The translations under genes were made by a program, and so were the position numbers. This document shows positions 16,401 through 24,376 of a stretch of 51,432 nt of DNA, one piece after another. How positions within the stretch are numbered: position 1 is the stretch's first letter; the number at the start of each line of letters is the position of its first letter. The notes under the pieces were generated by a model that was not told the origin of the DNA, searched no databases, and worked only from the letters and a program-made list of their open reading frames with translations. Origin of the DNA: Treponema sp. UBA3862 (GTDB lineage Bacteria > Spirochaetota > Spirochaetia > Treponematales > Treponemataceae); assembly GCA_002392405.1 (NCBI GenBank), contig DGGY01000037.1:1-51432 (forward strand). Direction: 5' to 3'.

Positions 16401-18428
16401 TTAGTTACCGCCTTTTCTTGTGTAAGCGGCAAGACCGCCTGCCATAAGGATTTCTGCAGAACGTTTTGCGATGTCGTTTGTACAGTTGATTTCTGTTTTG
16501 CCGTTGATGAGAACTCTGAAAGGTTTTCCGTTTTTCAGTGAATCATCAATATCAACAAGTTCAAGTGTATCTCCCTGATTTATTTTGTCATAATCCTCTG
16601 GATTTGCAAAAGTCATAGGAATGATTCCGTAGTTGATAAGGTTTGCTTTATGAATGCGTGCAAAACTCTTTGTGATTACTGCGCGTACACCAAGATACAT
16701 AGGTCCTAAAGCAGCATGTTCGCGGCTAGAACCCTGACCGTAGTTTTCTCCGCCAACTACACAGCAGTCTGCAAATCCTGCTTCTTCTGAGCGGGTGTAG
16801 AAAGTTTCATCAAGTCTTGTAAGTGTGAACTTTGAAATTTCCGGGATGTTTGAGCGTAAAGGAAGAACTTTAGCTCCTGCAGGCATAATATCATCTGTAG
16901 ATACATTGTCTTTTGCCTTCAGGCGTACCGGAAGAGAAAGATTTGATTTGTATTCACGGCATGGAGGACACGGCTTGATGTTAGGACCGCGTAAGATTTC
17001 AACTTTTTCTGCTTCTTTTTCAGAAAGAGGAGGAATTATCATTCCGCGGTTTGTAGTGCAGTTAAGGATTTTAGGGGTATCGAGGCGTTCATCTTTACCG
17101 TCGAGCATTGAAATGCGTACACCTGTTTTATAAGCTGGATCTTCGTAGTCAAGAGTTTCTGCCTCTGTGAATACACCTGTTATTGCTGCAGCGGCTGCAG
17201 TTTCCGGAGATACAAGATAAACATTGGCATCTGCAGTTCCTGAGCGGCCTTTAAAGTTTCTGTTGAAGGTACGCAGTGTAACACCTTCTGAATTAGGAGC
17301 AAAGCCCTGTCCTATACATGGGCCGCAGGCACTTTCGAGAATACGGAAGCCTGCTTCATAAAGGGTTTCAAGGATACCGCTTTTTGATGCCATGAGAATT
17401 GTTGTGCGGCTTCCTGGTGCAATACCTGCTTCAACGCCCGGAGCAATATGCTTTCCTTTAACGATTGCTGCAACACTTTCAAGATCATCAAGAGACGAGT
17501 TTGTGCATGAACCGATTACAACCTGAGTTACTTTTTTTCCTGCGAGGGATTTTACTGTATTAATAACATCTGGATTATGCGGACATGCTGCAAGGGCAGA
17601 AAGTTTGTCGAGATTGATTTCAATTACTTTATCGTAAACTGCGCCTTCATCTGCCTTAAGTTCAACCCAGTCTTCTGCGCGGCCCATTGATTCAAGGAAT
17701 TTTTTTGTTTTAAGGTCAGACGGGAAGATAGAACAGGTTGCTCCAAGTTCAGCACCCATGTTTGTAATTGTAGCTCTCTGAGGAACTGTGAGTGTTTCAA
17801 CTCCGTCTCCAAAATATTCGTAAACGGCACCAGTACCGCCTTTTACTGTTTCAAGTCTGAGAACTTCAAGAATGATGTCTTTTGCAGCAACACCTTTTCT
17901 TAATTTTCCTGTAAGTTTTACACCAAAGATTTTTGGCATCGGTGTATGGAAAGCACCGCCTCCCATTGCTACTGCAACGTCAAGTCCGCCTGCACCGATG
18001 GCAATCATTCCGATTCCGCCGCCTGTAGGAGTGTGGCTGTCTGAACCTAAGAGTGTTTTTCCCGGTTTACCAAAAAATTCAAGATGAACCTGGTGACAGA
18101 TGCCGTTACCCGGGCGTGAAAAGTAAAGACCGTATTTTGCAGCAACAGACTGAAGATAGCGGTGATCATCCATGTTCTTAAAGTCTGTCTGAAGTGTGTT
18201 GTGGTCAATATATGAAACAGAAAGCTCTGTTTTTACGCGTGGAATTCCGATTGTTTCAAACTGAAGATAAGCCATTGTTCCTGTGGCATCCTGAGTTAAA
18301 GTCTGATCGATGTGAATTGCAATATCCTCTCCGCGTGGAATAGGAGTGCCTTTTTTAAAATCAATATTTTTGCAGGCTTCCGGAACGATGTGTTCCTGTA
18401 AAATTTTTTCTGCTAAAGTAAGAGCCAT
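16401..18428 (-). CDS. Aconitate hydratase (monomeric iron-sulfur type)
   Basis: Aconitase interconverts citrate and isocitrate through a [4Fe-4S] cluster in the cytoplasm. At 675 residues it fits the short TIGR01342-type aconitases rather than AcnA (about 890) or AcnB. Cluster ligands are C308 (GSCTNSS) and C368/C371 (CGPCIGQG). Other conserved blocks are SDSHTPTGGGIG (129-140), SRTTILMAS, and YGQGSSREHAALGP in the swivelling C-terminal domain. The ATG at 18428 has AGAGGT 6 nt upstream and a consensus promoter. Many treponemes lack a full TCA cycle, so the enzyme may serve a partial branch toward 2-oxoglutarate and glutamate; no partner enzymes are in this window. Confidence 0.94.
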   Translation of the reverse strand: MALTLAEKILQEHIVPEACKNIDFKKGTPIPRGEDIAIHIDQTLTQDATGTMAYLQFETIGIPRVKTELSVSYIDHNTLQTDFKNMDDHRYLQSVAAKYGLYFSRPGNGICHQVHLEFFGKPGKTLLGSDSHTPTGGGIGMIAIGAGGLDVAVAMGGGAFHTPMPKIFGVKLTGKLRKGVAAKDIILEVLRLETVKGGTGAVYEYFGDGVETLTVPQRATITNMGAELGATCSIFPSDLKTKKFLESMGRAEDWVELKADEGAVYDKVIEINLDKLSALAACPHNPDVINTVKSLAGKKVTQVVIGSCTNSSLDDLESVAAIVKGKHIAPGVEAGIAPGSRTTILMASKSGILETLYEAGFRILESACGPCIGQGFAPNSEGVTLRTFNRNFKGRSGTADANVYLVSPETAAAAAITGVFTEAETLDYEDPAYKTGVRISMLDGKDERLDTPKILNCTTNRGMIIPPLSEKEAEKVEILRGPNIKPCPPCREYKSNLSLPVRLKAKDNVSTDDIMPAGAKVLPLRSNIPEISKFTLTRLDETFYTRSEEAGFADCCVVGGENYGQGSSREHAALGPMYLGVRAVITKSFARIHKANLINYGIIPMTFANPEDYDKINQGDTLELVDIDDSLKNGKPFRVLINGKTEINCTNDIAKRSAEILMAGGLAAYTRKGGN

Positions 18429-18462
18429 TATTGTACCTCTGAAAATCTAATAAACTTAAAAA

Positions 18463-18491
18463 ATTATATAGATTTACAGTGAAATTTTCAA
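18463..18491 (-). promoter_or_regulatory. Promoter of the aconitase gene
   Basis: Minus strand: TTGAAA (18486-18491), exact 17-bp spacer, perfect TATAAT (18463-18468), about 34 nt before the ATG. Confidence 0.8.
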
Positions 18492-18506
18492 GAATACTCA
18501 TATCCC

Positions 18507-18535
18507 TTTAATTTTATAATTTGTTATGCTAAAAT
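18507..18535 (+). promoter_or_regulatory. Extended -10 promoter of the 18543 lipoprotein gene
   Basis: TTTAAT (18507-18512), 17-bp spacer, TGC-TAAAAT (hexamer 18530-18535), then 7 nt to the ATG with no Shine-Dalgarno, so a leaderless start is likely. Confidence 0.5.
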
Positions 18536-18542
18536 AAATTAG

Positions 18543-19229
18543 ATGATTAAAATGTGTTTACCTGTCATTTTGATTTTTTCACTTCTGTCCTTTGTTTCCT
18601 GTTCAAATGGATCAAAAAATGATTTTGCAGGGGATGAAGATTCTTTAAAAAATCTTGCAGAAAAAAAATACAATGAAACTCAGTGGGCTAAAGAACTTGA
18701 AGGAGACAGACTTTTAAAGGATATAAGCAAGCTCGAAACCGTTGAAAAAAATATCCGTCTTACGCCGCAGATTTTCCTTAATACATCTTATTCTAAAAAT
18801 CTTGAAACAATTTATCCTTATCTTGACGGCTTTGCTTCACTTAATCTTTCTAATTTTAATGCTTCAATAAAAGAAGCTGCAGTAAAATTTTGTGAGGGAT
18901 TATGTAAAAATCAGTTTGAAGAATCACTGTTTTTTAAAGATGATATTTATGAATTTGCACTTTTTATAAAGGATATTAAAGCAAACTGGAAAACTGTGTT
19001 TGATGAGCCTTATCCTGAAGCTGAAGGAGAAAAGGACGGACAGGTTTTATTTCAGGAGTATTATATCGGCGAGCCTTTTGATTTGAATACTACGTATGAG
19101 GTTCCTCTGCGCTTTGTAAGAGAAAAAAAAGGCTTTCTTGATGTAATGCTCTATTTCTCAAAAAAGAAAGATGAATGGAAAATTGAACAGCTTAAAGTAA
19201 TTAAAATGGAGGGAACAGATGGAAAATAA
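18543..19229 (+). CDS. Lipoprotein of unknown function
   Basis: 228 residues with a lipoprotein signal (LLSFVSC, lipid on C21) and a polar mature part containing NTSYSKNLETIYPYLDGF and IYEFALFIKDIKANWKTVF. I recognise no family. The C-terminal half (YEVPLRFVREKKGFLDVMLYF, then WKIEQLKVIKME) resembles a small beta/alpha fold of the NTF2 or DUF4348 kind, but weakly. The next gene overlaps it by 11 nt, so the two are translationally coupled and probably act together. The mRNA appears leaderless. Confidence 0.75.
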   Translation: MIKMCLPVILIFSLLSFVSCSNGSKNDFAGDEDSLKNLAEKKYNETQWAKELEGDRLLKDISKLETVEKNIRLTPQIFLNTSYSKNLETIYPYLDGFASLNLSNFNASIKEAAVKFCEGLCKNQFEESLFFKDDIYEFALFIKDIKANWKTVFDEPYPEAEGEKDGQVLFQEYYIGEPFDLNTTYEVPLRFVREKKGFLDVMLYFSKKKDEWKIEQLKVIKMEGTDGK

Positions 19230-20172
19230 TGAATTGACCGGAATAGAGCGTCAGCTTGTTCTTCAGTATCTTATGGATGCAAATGTTCCCGTTACTTTGA
19301 TTGAAAATGATAAAACTGAAAAAGATGCAAAAGATGCAAAAGAAACGAAGGATACAAAAGATGTAAAAATTAAAAAACTTGCTTCAGGTGTTTTTCCTGT
19401 AGCGCTGCCGGGTGAACAGCTTACGGTGCTTGACCAGGGAATCATTCTTCTTCAAAATCCTCCGGAAAGTGTAAAAGCTTTTAACGGAAAAGAGGTCAGG
19501 GTTCAGTTTTATTTTAACCGTCTGGGACTTTATTTTATTACAACTGTAAAAACAGTTAAGTCTGGTCTTGCTCTTGTTATTCCGTCTGTAATTAAAAAAA
19601 TAGAAGAAAAAAAATCTGTAAAAAAAGAAATATTCACAGCGCTTTTATATTATTCAAAAAAATCAGAGAACGCTTCATTAAAATGCGGTTTTATTGATGA
19701 CTGTCCGCCTTTTTCAGTTCCTGTGTGGTCTGAAGTTGAAGAAGACAACCAGGTTACTGCAAAAAACTACCTGGAGAGGTTTGTGATGCAGTGCCGTTCA
19801 GACGGTAAATCAATCGGAAACGGACTTTATCTTATCAGAGTAGTAAAATTCCTTGCGGAGAAAAATAAAACTGATGCTCAGGCAATTGAGGGAAGAAAAA
19901 ATCCTCCTTCAGTTCTTTATGTTGATGAGCAGCGGATTGTATTTGCTTCTTCAAAAGAAGAACTTGTTTTTGACGAGGGCGCTAATTATTCAGTTCTGCT
20001 TTCTTTTCCGATTTTACAGGGACCAATAAAAGAACGCACAGTTTACATTGATATAAGAGTAGAAAATATCTTTGAAGATGATGATAAGTCAAAATGCTGT
20101 ACAGTATGCTCTTTTACCAAAATTAAAGAAGAAGATGCCCGTTATCTTGAAGATAAAAAATGCACCGCTTAA
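19219..20172 (+). CDS. Hypothetical protein, possibly PilZ/YcgR-like
   Basis: 317 residues, no signal peptide. The N-terminus (about 1-27) is helical; residues 34-50 are a Lys/Asp/Ala/Thr tract (DAKDAKETKDTKDVK) encoded by short direct DNA repeats; the rest is mainly beta-strand with two similar halves (FNGKEVRVQFYFNRLGLYFITTV and GANYSVLLSFP...RTVYIDIRVENIF). That two-barrel layout, and TAKNYLERFVMQCRSDGKSI, recall YcgR/PilZ-type proteins of spirochaetes, but no clear RxxxR...DxSxxG motif is present, so this is only a suggestion. The start overlaps the lipoprotein gene and has GGAGGG upstream. A bidirectional terminator follows. Confidence 0.6.
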   Translation: MENNELTGIERQLVLQYLMDANVPVTLIENDKTEKDAKDAKETKDTKDVKIKKLASGVFPVALPGEQLTVLDQGIILLQNPPESVKAFNGKEVRVQFYFNRLGLYFITTVKTVKSGLALVIPSVIKKIEEKKSVKKEIFTALLYYSKKSENASLKCGFIDDCPPFSVPVWSEVEEDNQVTAKNYLERFVMQCRSDGKSIGNGLYLIRVVKFLAEKNKTDAQAIEGRKNPPSVLYVDEQRIVFASSKEELVFDEGANYSVLLSFPILQGPIKERTVYIDIRVENIFEDDDKSKCCTVCSFTKIKEEDARYLEDKKCTA

Positions 20173-20227
20173 AGCAATTTATTAATCTGCCTTAAGGGTG
20201 CATTTTCTTTAATCAGCTTTAAGCTGA
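20161..20227. terminator. Bidirectional terminator between the 19219 gene and serS
   Basis: An 11-bp stem with one bulge (20161-20172 with 20192-20202) has a T-rich tail on the plus strand and a TTTTTT run on the minus strand, so it can serve both converging genes. A second palindrome (TCAGCTTTAAGCTGA, 20213-20227) follows with its own plus-strand T-run. Confidence 0.75.
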
Positions 20228-20228
20228 C

Positions 20229-21557
20229 TTATTTTTTTGCAGCGTGATAAACAGGATCTTTTTTCTGTGTTTTTGGTCCGATTTTATCAAAACCGCAGAA
20301 TGGAACGAGTGCAGGCGGTACTGTTATTGAACCGTCTTCATTCTGATAGTTTTCCATGATTGCAAGCATAGCTCTTCCTACGGCAATTGCAGTTCCGTTA
20401 AGCATGTGAACGTACTTATTCTTTCCGTCATCGTCGTGATATTTAACATTCAGGCGGCGTGCCTGGAAGTCAGTACAGTTTGAAGTTGATGTAACTTCAC
20501 CGTAATCGCCTTCAGGTTTTTCTTCTGTTGCGCGGCTTGGCATCCATGCTTCAAGGTCCCATTTTCTGTAAGCCGGTGCACCAAGGTCTCCGGTACAGGT
20601 ATCAACAACATGGAACGGAAGTCCAAGGCCTTCAAAAATTTCTTCTTCAATTAAGCGGAGCTTTTCGTGAATTTTGTCAGAATCTTCAGGAAGACAGTAA
20701 ACAAACATTTCTACCTTGTCAAATTGATGAACGCGGTAAAGTCCCTTTGAGAACTGACCTGCAGCACCTGCTTCGCGGCGGAAACAGTGAGAAAGACCGC
20801 AGTAGAAGAGCGGAAGGGCAGACTTGTCTAAAATTTCTCCTGAGTGGTAGCCGCCCAGGGTAATTTCTGCTGTTGCTACAAGACATGTGCCTTCTTCTTC
20901 AATTGCATAAACGTTTGATTCATTACCCCTTGGATTAAAGCCGATTCCCTTTAATATTTCTTCTTTTGCAACATCAGGAGTAATGAAAGTTGTAAATCCA
21001 TGTTTGCGGAGGATGTTTAATGCATACATGATTAAAGCTTCTTCAAGGAATACTGCTTCGTTTTTAAGATAATAAAATTTTGGACCAGAAACTTTTGTTC
21101 CTCTTTCAAAGTCAATCAGGTCAAGTTCTTCACCAAGTTCAACATGACTTTTTGGCTTGAATGTAAACTTGCGTGGTGTTCCGACTTTTTTTACTTCAAG
21201 GTTTTCTGTATCAAGTTTTCCAATCGGTGTGTCCGGGTGGCACATGTTTGGAAGTGCACGTGCAGCTTCATCGAGTTTTGCTTCTGTTTCAGCAAGTTCT
21301 TTTTCTGCGGCGGCTACATCTTCCTTGATTTTTTTACCTTCTTCAATGTATTTCTGGCGTGTTTCAGGATCAAGTTTCTGCTTCATGTTTGAAGCATTTT
21401 CGTTTCTCTTCTGCTGCAGAGCCTGAAGCTTAGTTGTAAGGGCAGTACGCTCATCATAAAGTTTTACAACAAGGTCTGCGTCTGCAGTCATATTGCGGTT
21501 TTTAATATTTTCTTTTACTTCGTTAAGATGTTCCTTTACAAATTTTAAGTCTAACAT
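20229..21557 (-). CDS. serS: Seryl-tRNA synthetase
   Basis: Charges tRNA-Ser (and tRNA-Sec) with serine. 442 residues, class II synthetase. Residues 1-110 form the long antiparallel coiled-coil arm that reads the tRNA variable arm. The catalytic domain shows motif 2 (FRREAGAAGQFSKGLYRVHQF) and motif 3 (GTAIAVGRAMLAIMENYQ), with EVTSTSNCTDFQARR between them. The start MLDLKFVKEHLNEV is canonical and has an AGAGGA ribosome site. It is the last gene of a minus-strand run from smc, 76 bp after the SIMPL gene. Confidence 0.97.
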   Translation of the reverse strand: MLDLKFVKEHLNEVKENIKNRNMTADADLVVKLYDERTALTTKLQALQQKRNENASNMKQKLDPETRQKYIEEGKKIKEDVAAAEKELAETEAKLDEAARALPNMCHPDTPIGKLDTENLEVKKVGTPRKFTFKPKSHVELGEELDLIDFERGTKVSGPKFYYLKNEAVFLEEALIMYALNILRKHGFTTFITPDVAKEEILKGIGFNPRGNESNVYAIEEEGTCLVATAEITLGGYHSGEILDKSALPLFYCGLSHCFRREAGAAGQFSKGLYRVHQFDKVEMFVYCLPEDSDKIHEKLRLIEEEIFEGLGLPFHVVDTCTGDLGAPAYRKWDLEAWMPSRATEEKPEGDYGEVTSTSNCTDFQARRLNVKYHDDDGKNKYVHMLNGTAIAVGRAMLAIMENYQNEDGSITVPPALVPFCGFDKIGPKTQKKDPVYHAAKK

Positions 21558-21633
21558 TTCATATCCTCTATTTTTATTTTATTATTTTGTTCTTTTTGTT
21601 GCAATTATGTATTTTAGGTGAACTTAAGATGCT

Positions 21634-22356
21634 TTATTTTAATTCATACACAACATCGACTGTAAAGCTGATGGTTGTTTTTCCTGCAGAAATCGGAGTC
21701 GGAACAGAGGCTGCTTCTTCCATTGCATCGTTTGCTGATGCGCGTGCAGATGCAACTTTATAGAGCGCAAAAGAATTTGTGTGTTCGTTTATCTTCTGTA
21801 CCTTGCCAAGCATAGCTCCGCTTGTTGTTGCAATAAGATTTGCTGCATCATGAGCATTCTGTACTGCAAGTGTTCTTGCCTGTTTTACATATGATTCTTT
21901 ATTACTTATTCCGTACTGGAATGAAGAAAGCTGATTTGCGCCGGATTTAAGGGCTGTATCTATTATATTACCTGTGAGTGAAAGGTCTTTTACAAAAACC
22001 TTTATCTTATTTGTGACAGTGTAATCACCGTAAGAGGTTCTGCCGGTGTTGTGGTTATAAATAGTTTCCTGTTCTACGTTGTAACGTTCTGTCGTAACAT
22101 TTTCTTTTGTAATTCCAAGAGAAATAATATTTTCCTGAACTTTTGACATTTTTTCTGCGTTTTCTTTTGCTGCAAGTGCAACATCTTTTCCGCGGGTAAT
22201 TACTGAAAGAATGATTGTGGCATTATCAGCCTCAACTTCAACTGAGCCTGAACCTGTTACGCTTACAGTACGCTTTTCAACATTTGTAGTTTTAATTGAG
22301 CAGGAAGTTAAAAGTAAAACTCCTGCAAGTGCTGCCGCTAATCTGATTTTTTTCAT
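21634..22356 (-). CDS. SIMPL-domain (DUF541) lipoprotein
   Basis: 240 residues with a lipoprotein signal (LLLTSC, lipid on C19), so anchored to a membrane. The mature part is a SIMPL domain: VSVTGSGSVEVEADNATIILSV at the start, then QENIISLGITKENVTTERYNV, TVTNKIKVFVKDL and ARTLAVQNAHDAANLIA, ending TISFTVDVVYELK. SIMPL proteins are periplasmic and form large ring oligomers in some bacteria; their role is unclear. The start has a strong GGGAGG. It follows the TPR lipoprotein gene by 15 nt. Confidence 0.9.
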   Translation of the reverse strand: MKKIRLAAALAGVLLLTSCSIKTTNVEKRTVSVTGSGSVEVEADNATIILSVITRGKDVALAAKENAEKMSKVQENIISLGITKENVTTERYNVEQETIYNHNTGRTSYGDYTVTNKIKVFVKDLSLTGNIIDTALKSGANQLSSFQYGISNKESYVKQARTLAVQNAHDAANLIATTSGAMLGKVQKINEHTNSFALYKVASARASANDAMEEAASVPTPISAGKTTISFTVDVVYELK

Positions 22357-22371
22357 TTTTATTTCCTCCCT

Positions 22372-24012
22372 TTACCAGATATTTACATAATACCTGTTAA
22401 GATAAATTTTTCTTTTATTTGCATCCTGCCACCAGCGGCTGGCAGGGTATTTTTTTATAAGGGCGTCATAGCAGTCAATTGCACTTTTTATATTTCTAAC
22501 AGGACTGTCTGCTTCAAGAATCTGTCCCTGGACATACAGTGCTTCATCGATTTTTTTTGTTTCTGAGTCTAAAAATGCCTGAATCTGGGCAAGGGCAAGT
22601 TCATATTTTTTGTTTTTTAATGATTCTTTTGCCTGTTCAAGAAGCGATTTAGACGGATTTGTGTTTATATTCTGCGTTTCAGAAACTGTCTGATTTTCTG
22701 CCTTTTCCTCTGATTTTTTTGGTATAACAGAAGATGTGACTGTCTGGGCTGATTTCTGAGTGTTTTCTGCTGTTGTCTGAATAATTGTTTTTACGTTTTT
22801 ATCATCCTGTACTGATGAGCTTTCATGAGAAGATGAGTTTTTTTCATGCTTCTGATAGTTTTGAGCAGTATTACTTTCTGATTTTTTTACTTCTGTTTCT
22901 TTTTCTTTTAAAGCGTTTTTTTCAGGAGTTGAGGAGATACTGCCCTCAGGTGAAATCTGTGTAACGCCGCGTACAGGTTTTGGAGGAACTACTTCTGCAT
23001 AAGAAGGTGCCTTTGCTTTTTCATTTGATTTAGCATTTTCATTGATGACTTCGATTTCAAGATAATCGTCAATATACTGTGCGGTCAGTACGTCGTTTTT
23101 ATAGAAATGGAGAAGTGTTTTTCCTGGTTTTACTGAGCGTAGTGTAAATGTTGTATCTGAAGTTCCAAGTTTACGTCCGAAATATCTGAAGCGGTTTTCA
23201 GTCTCTGTTTCGCCGATATATATCCAGCCGTTACCAGGATAAACAACATCCACATACTGGTTGTTTTTTACTTTCATTGAACGGCTTGGAATAATTACTG
23301 CAGGATTTTTAAATATATCAATATTGCTTTCAGTTCCGGTGGTCGCTGTTTCTGAGCTTTGTGCTGTATCCTTAGTTTCAGAGGCGGTGCTTTCTTTATT
23401 TTTACTGTCTGAAGGGGATTGTGTGTTGCTGGCACTGCTGAGAGAAGCATTATTTGTTTTTGTGTTATTTGTAACTGCCGGGGATTTTGAAAGTGACTGC
23501 GCTTGAATTTCCGTTTTATCTGTATTTGCGTTATCAGAATCTGCATCATCAGCTGAAAGAACTGTTACCTCTGGTGTTTTTTGTGATTTTTTCGATTCAC
23601 TTTCATTAACAGGCTGTGGAAGCGGCTGTGAGTTTTCCTGTTCTTCTTTTTCAAAAAGAGCCAGATCTGCTGAAAGTTCATCTTCACTTATTTTTTCAGC
23701 ATATATTTCTTCTTCTACAGCCCGCTGCTCTGCGCTGGTTTCAGAAATTTTTGCTTCTGTTTCAATGCTATCATTTTCCGTCTGGCTTTCTTTGTCTGCG
23801 CTGTCAGAAGAATTATCTGATTCAACTGCCGCTGAATTGTCATTGTCATTGTGAGAAATATCATCACCCGGCTTTGTTTCTGTGCTGTTTTGAGAAATAT
23901 CAGAAGAGGGTGATACATCATTTTGTATTTTTGGTGTTGAACCGCAGGAGAATAAAAATATAAGAGAAAATAAAACTGCTGAAAAACTTAAGGACTTACG
24001 GTAACTTTTCAT
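22372..24012 (-). CDS. Lipoprotein with low-complexity region and C-terminal TPR repeats
   Basis: 546 residues. Lipobox FLFSC (C23). Residues about 28-230 are a Ser/Glu/Asp/Thr/Asn-rich disordered tract. A small beta domain at about 235-325 (VDVVYPGNGWIYIGE, FTLRSVKPGKTLLHFYKND) is followed by a second disordered stretch and then TPR-like helices (LLEQAKESLKNKKYELALAQ; AIDCYDALIKKYPASRWW) to the end. The ending resembles the tetratricopeptide outer-membrane assembly lipoproteins of spirochaetes, but no specific role can be given. Its ATG overlaps the preceding stop by 1 nt (TAATG), so translation is coupled. Confidence 0.7.
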   Translation of the reverse strand: MKSYRKSLSFSAVLFSLIFLFSCGSTPKIQNDVSPSSDISQNSTETKPGDDISHNDNDNSAAVESDNSSDSADKESQTENDSIETEAKISETSAEQRAVEEEIYAEKISEDELSADLALFEKEEQENSQPLPQPVNESESKKSQKTPEVTVLSADDADSDNANTDKTEIQAQSLSKSPAVTNNTKTNNASLSSASNTQSPSDSKNKESTASETKDTAQSSETATTGTESNIDIFKNPAVIIPSRSMKVKNNQYVDVVYPGNGWIYIGETETENRFRYFGRKLGTSDTTFTLRSVKPGKTLLHFYKNDVLTAQYIDDYLEIEVINENAKSNEKAKAPSYAEVVPPKPVRGVTQISPEGSISSTPEKNALKEKETEVKKSESNTAQNYQKHEKNSSSHESSSVQDDKNVKTIIQTTAENTQKSAQTVTSSVIPKKSEEKAENQTVSETQNINTNPSKSLLEQAKESLKNKKYELALAQIQAFLDSETKKIDEALYVQGQILEADSPVRNIKSAIDCYDALIKKYPASRWWQDANKRKIYLNRYYVNIW

Positions 24013-24374
24013 TATGGCGCGGCTCCTGTGATTTCATTTACAATTCTATCATTTGCTTTTTCAAGTTCGTTTATCATTTTCGGATCAGATGGGGTAAACC
24101 ACTGTTTTATTTCTTCATCTGACCAGCTTTCCTTTGTGGTTCTTGAATGATAATAATCTTTTTCAATATCAGGTCCGTCAGGGTAGAGTGGTTTTGAATC
24201 TAAGATGATATCTGTCCGTTCGTATTTCTTTGGTTTTGGCTTTGAGGTTTGAATTAAAATGATTACAAGTGCAGTCATAAAGAAAAAAAGCACTATCGCT
24301 GCAATCCGTGAGAGAAGCGGGTTTTCTTCAATAAAATCTGAAATGTTTTCCCTTAAATCCTCAAAATCAAGCAT
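24012..24374 (-). CDS. Small single-span membrane protein
   Basis: 120 residues with one transmembrane helix (about 23-43, IAAIVLFFFMTALVIILIQT) flanked by an acidic N-terminus and a polar tail (TKESWSDEEIKQWFTPSD). I do not recognise the family. It starts 2 nt after the smc stop and overlaps the next gene by 1 nt, so it is locked into the smc operon. A membrane partner for the exported lipoprotein that follows is possible but unproven. Confidence 0.65.
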   Translation of the reverse strand: MLDFEDLRENISDFIEENPLLSRIAAIVLFFFMTALVIILIQTSKPKPKKYERTDIILDSKPLYPDGPDIEKDYYHSRTTKESWSDEEIKQWFTPSDPKMINELEKANDRIVNEITGAAP

Positions 24375-24376
24375 TT

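Noticed and set aside
20213..20227. Operator-like palindrome near serS
   Set aside because: Placed between converging genes beside a terminator and followed by a T-run; termination explains it better.
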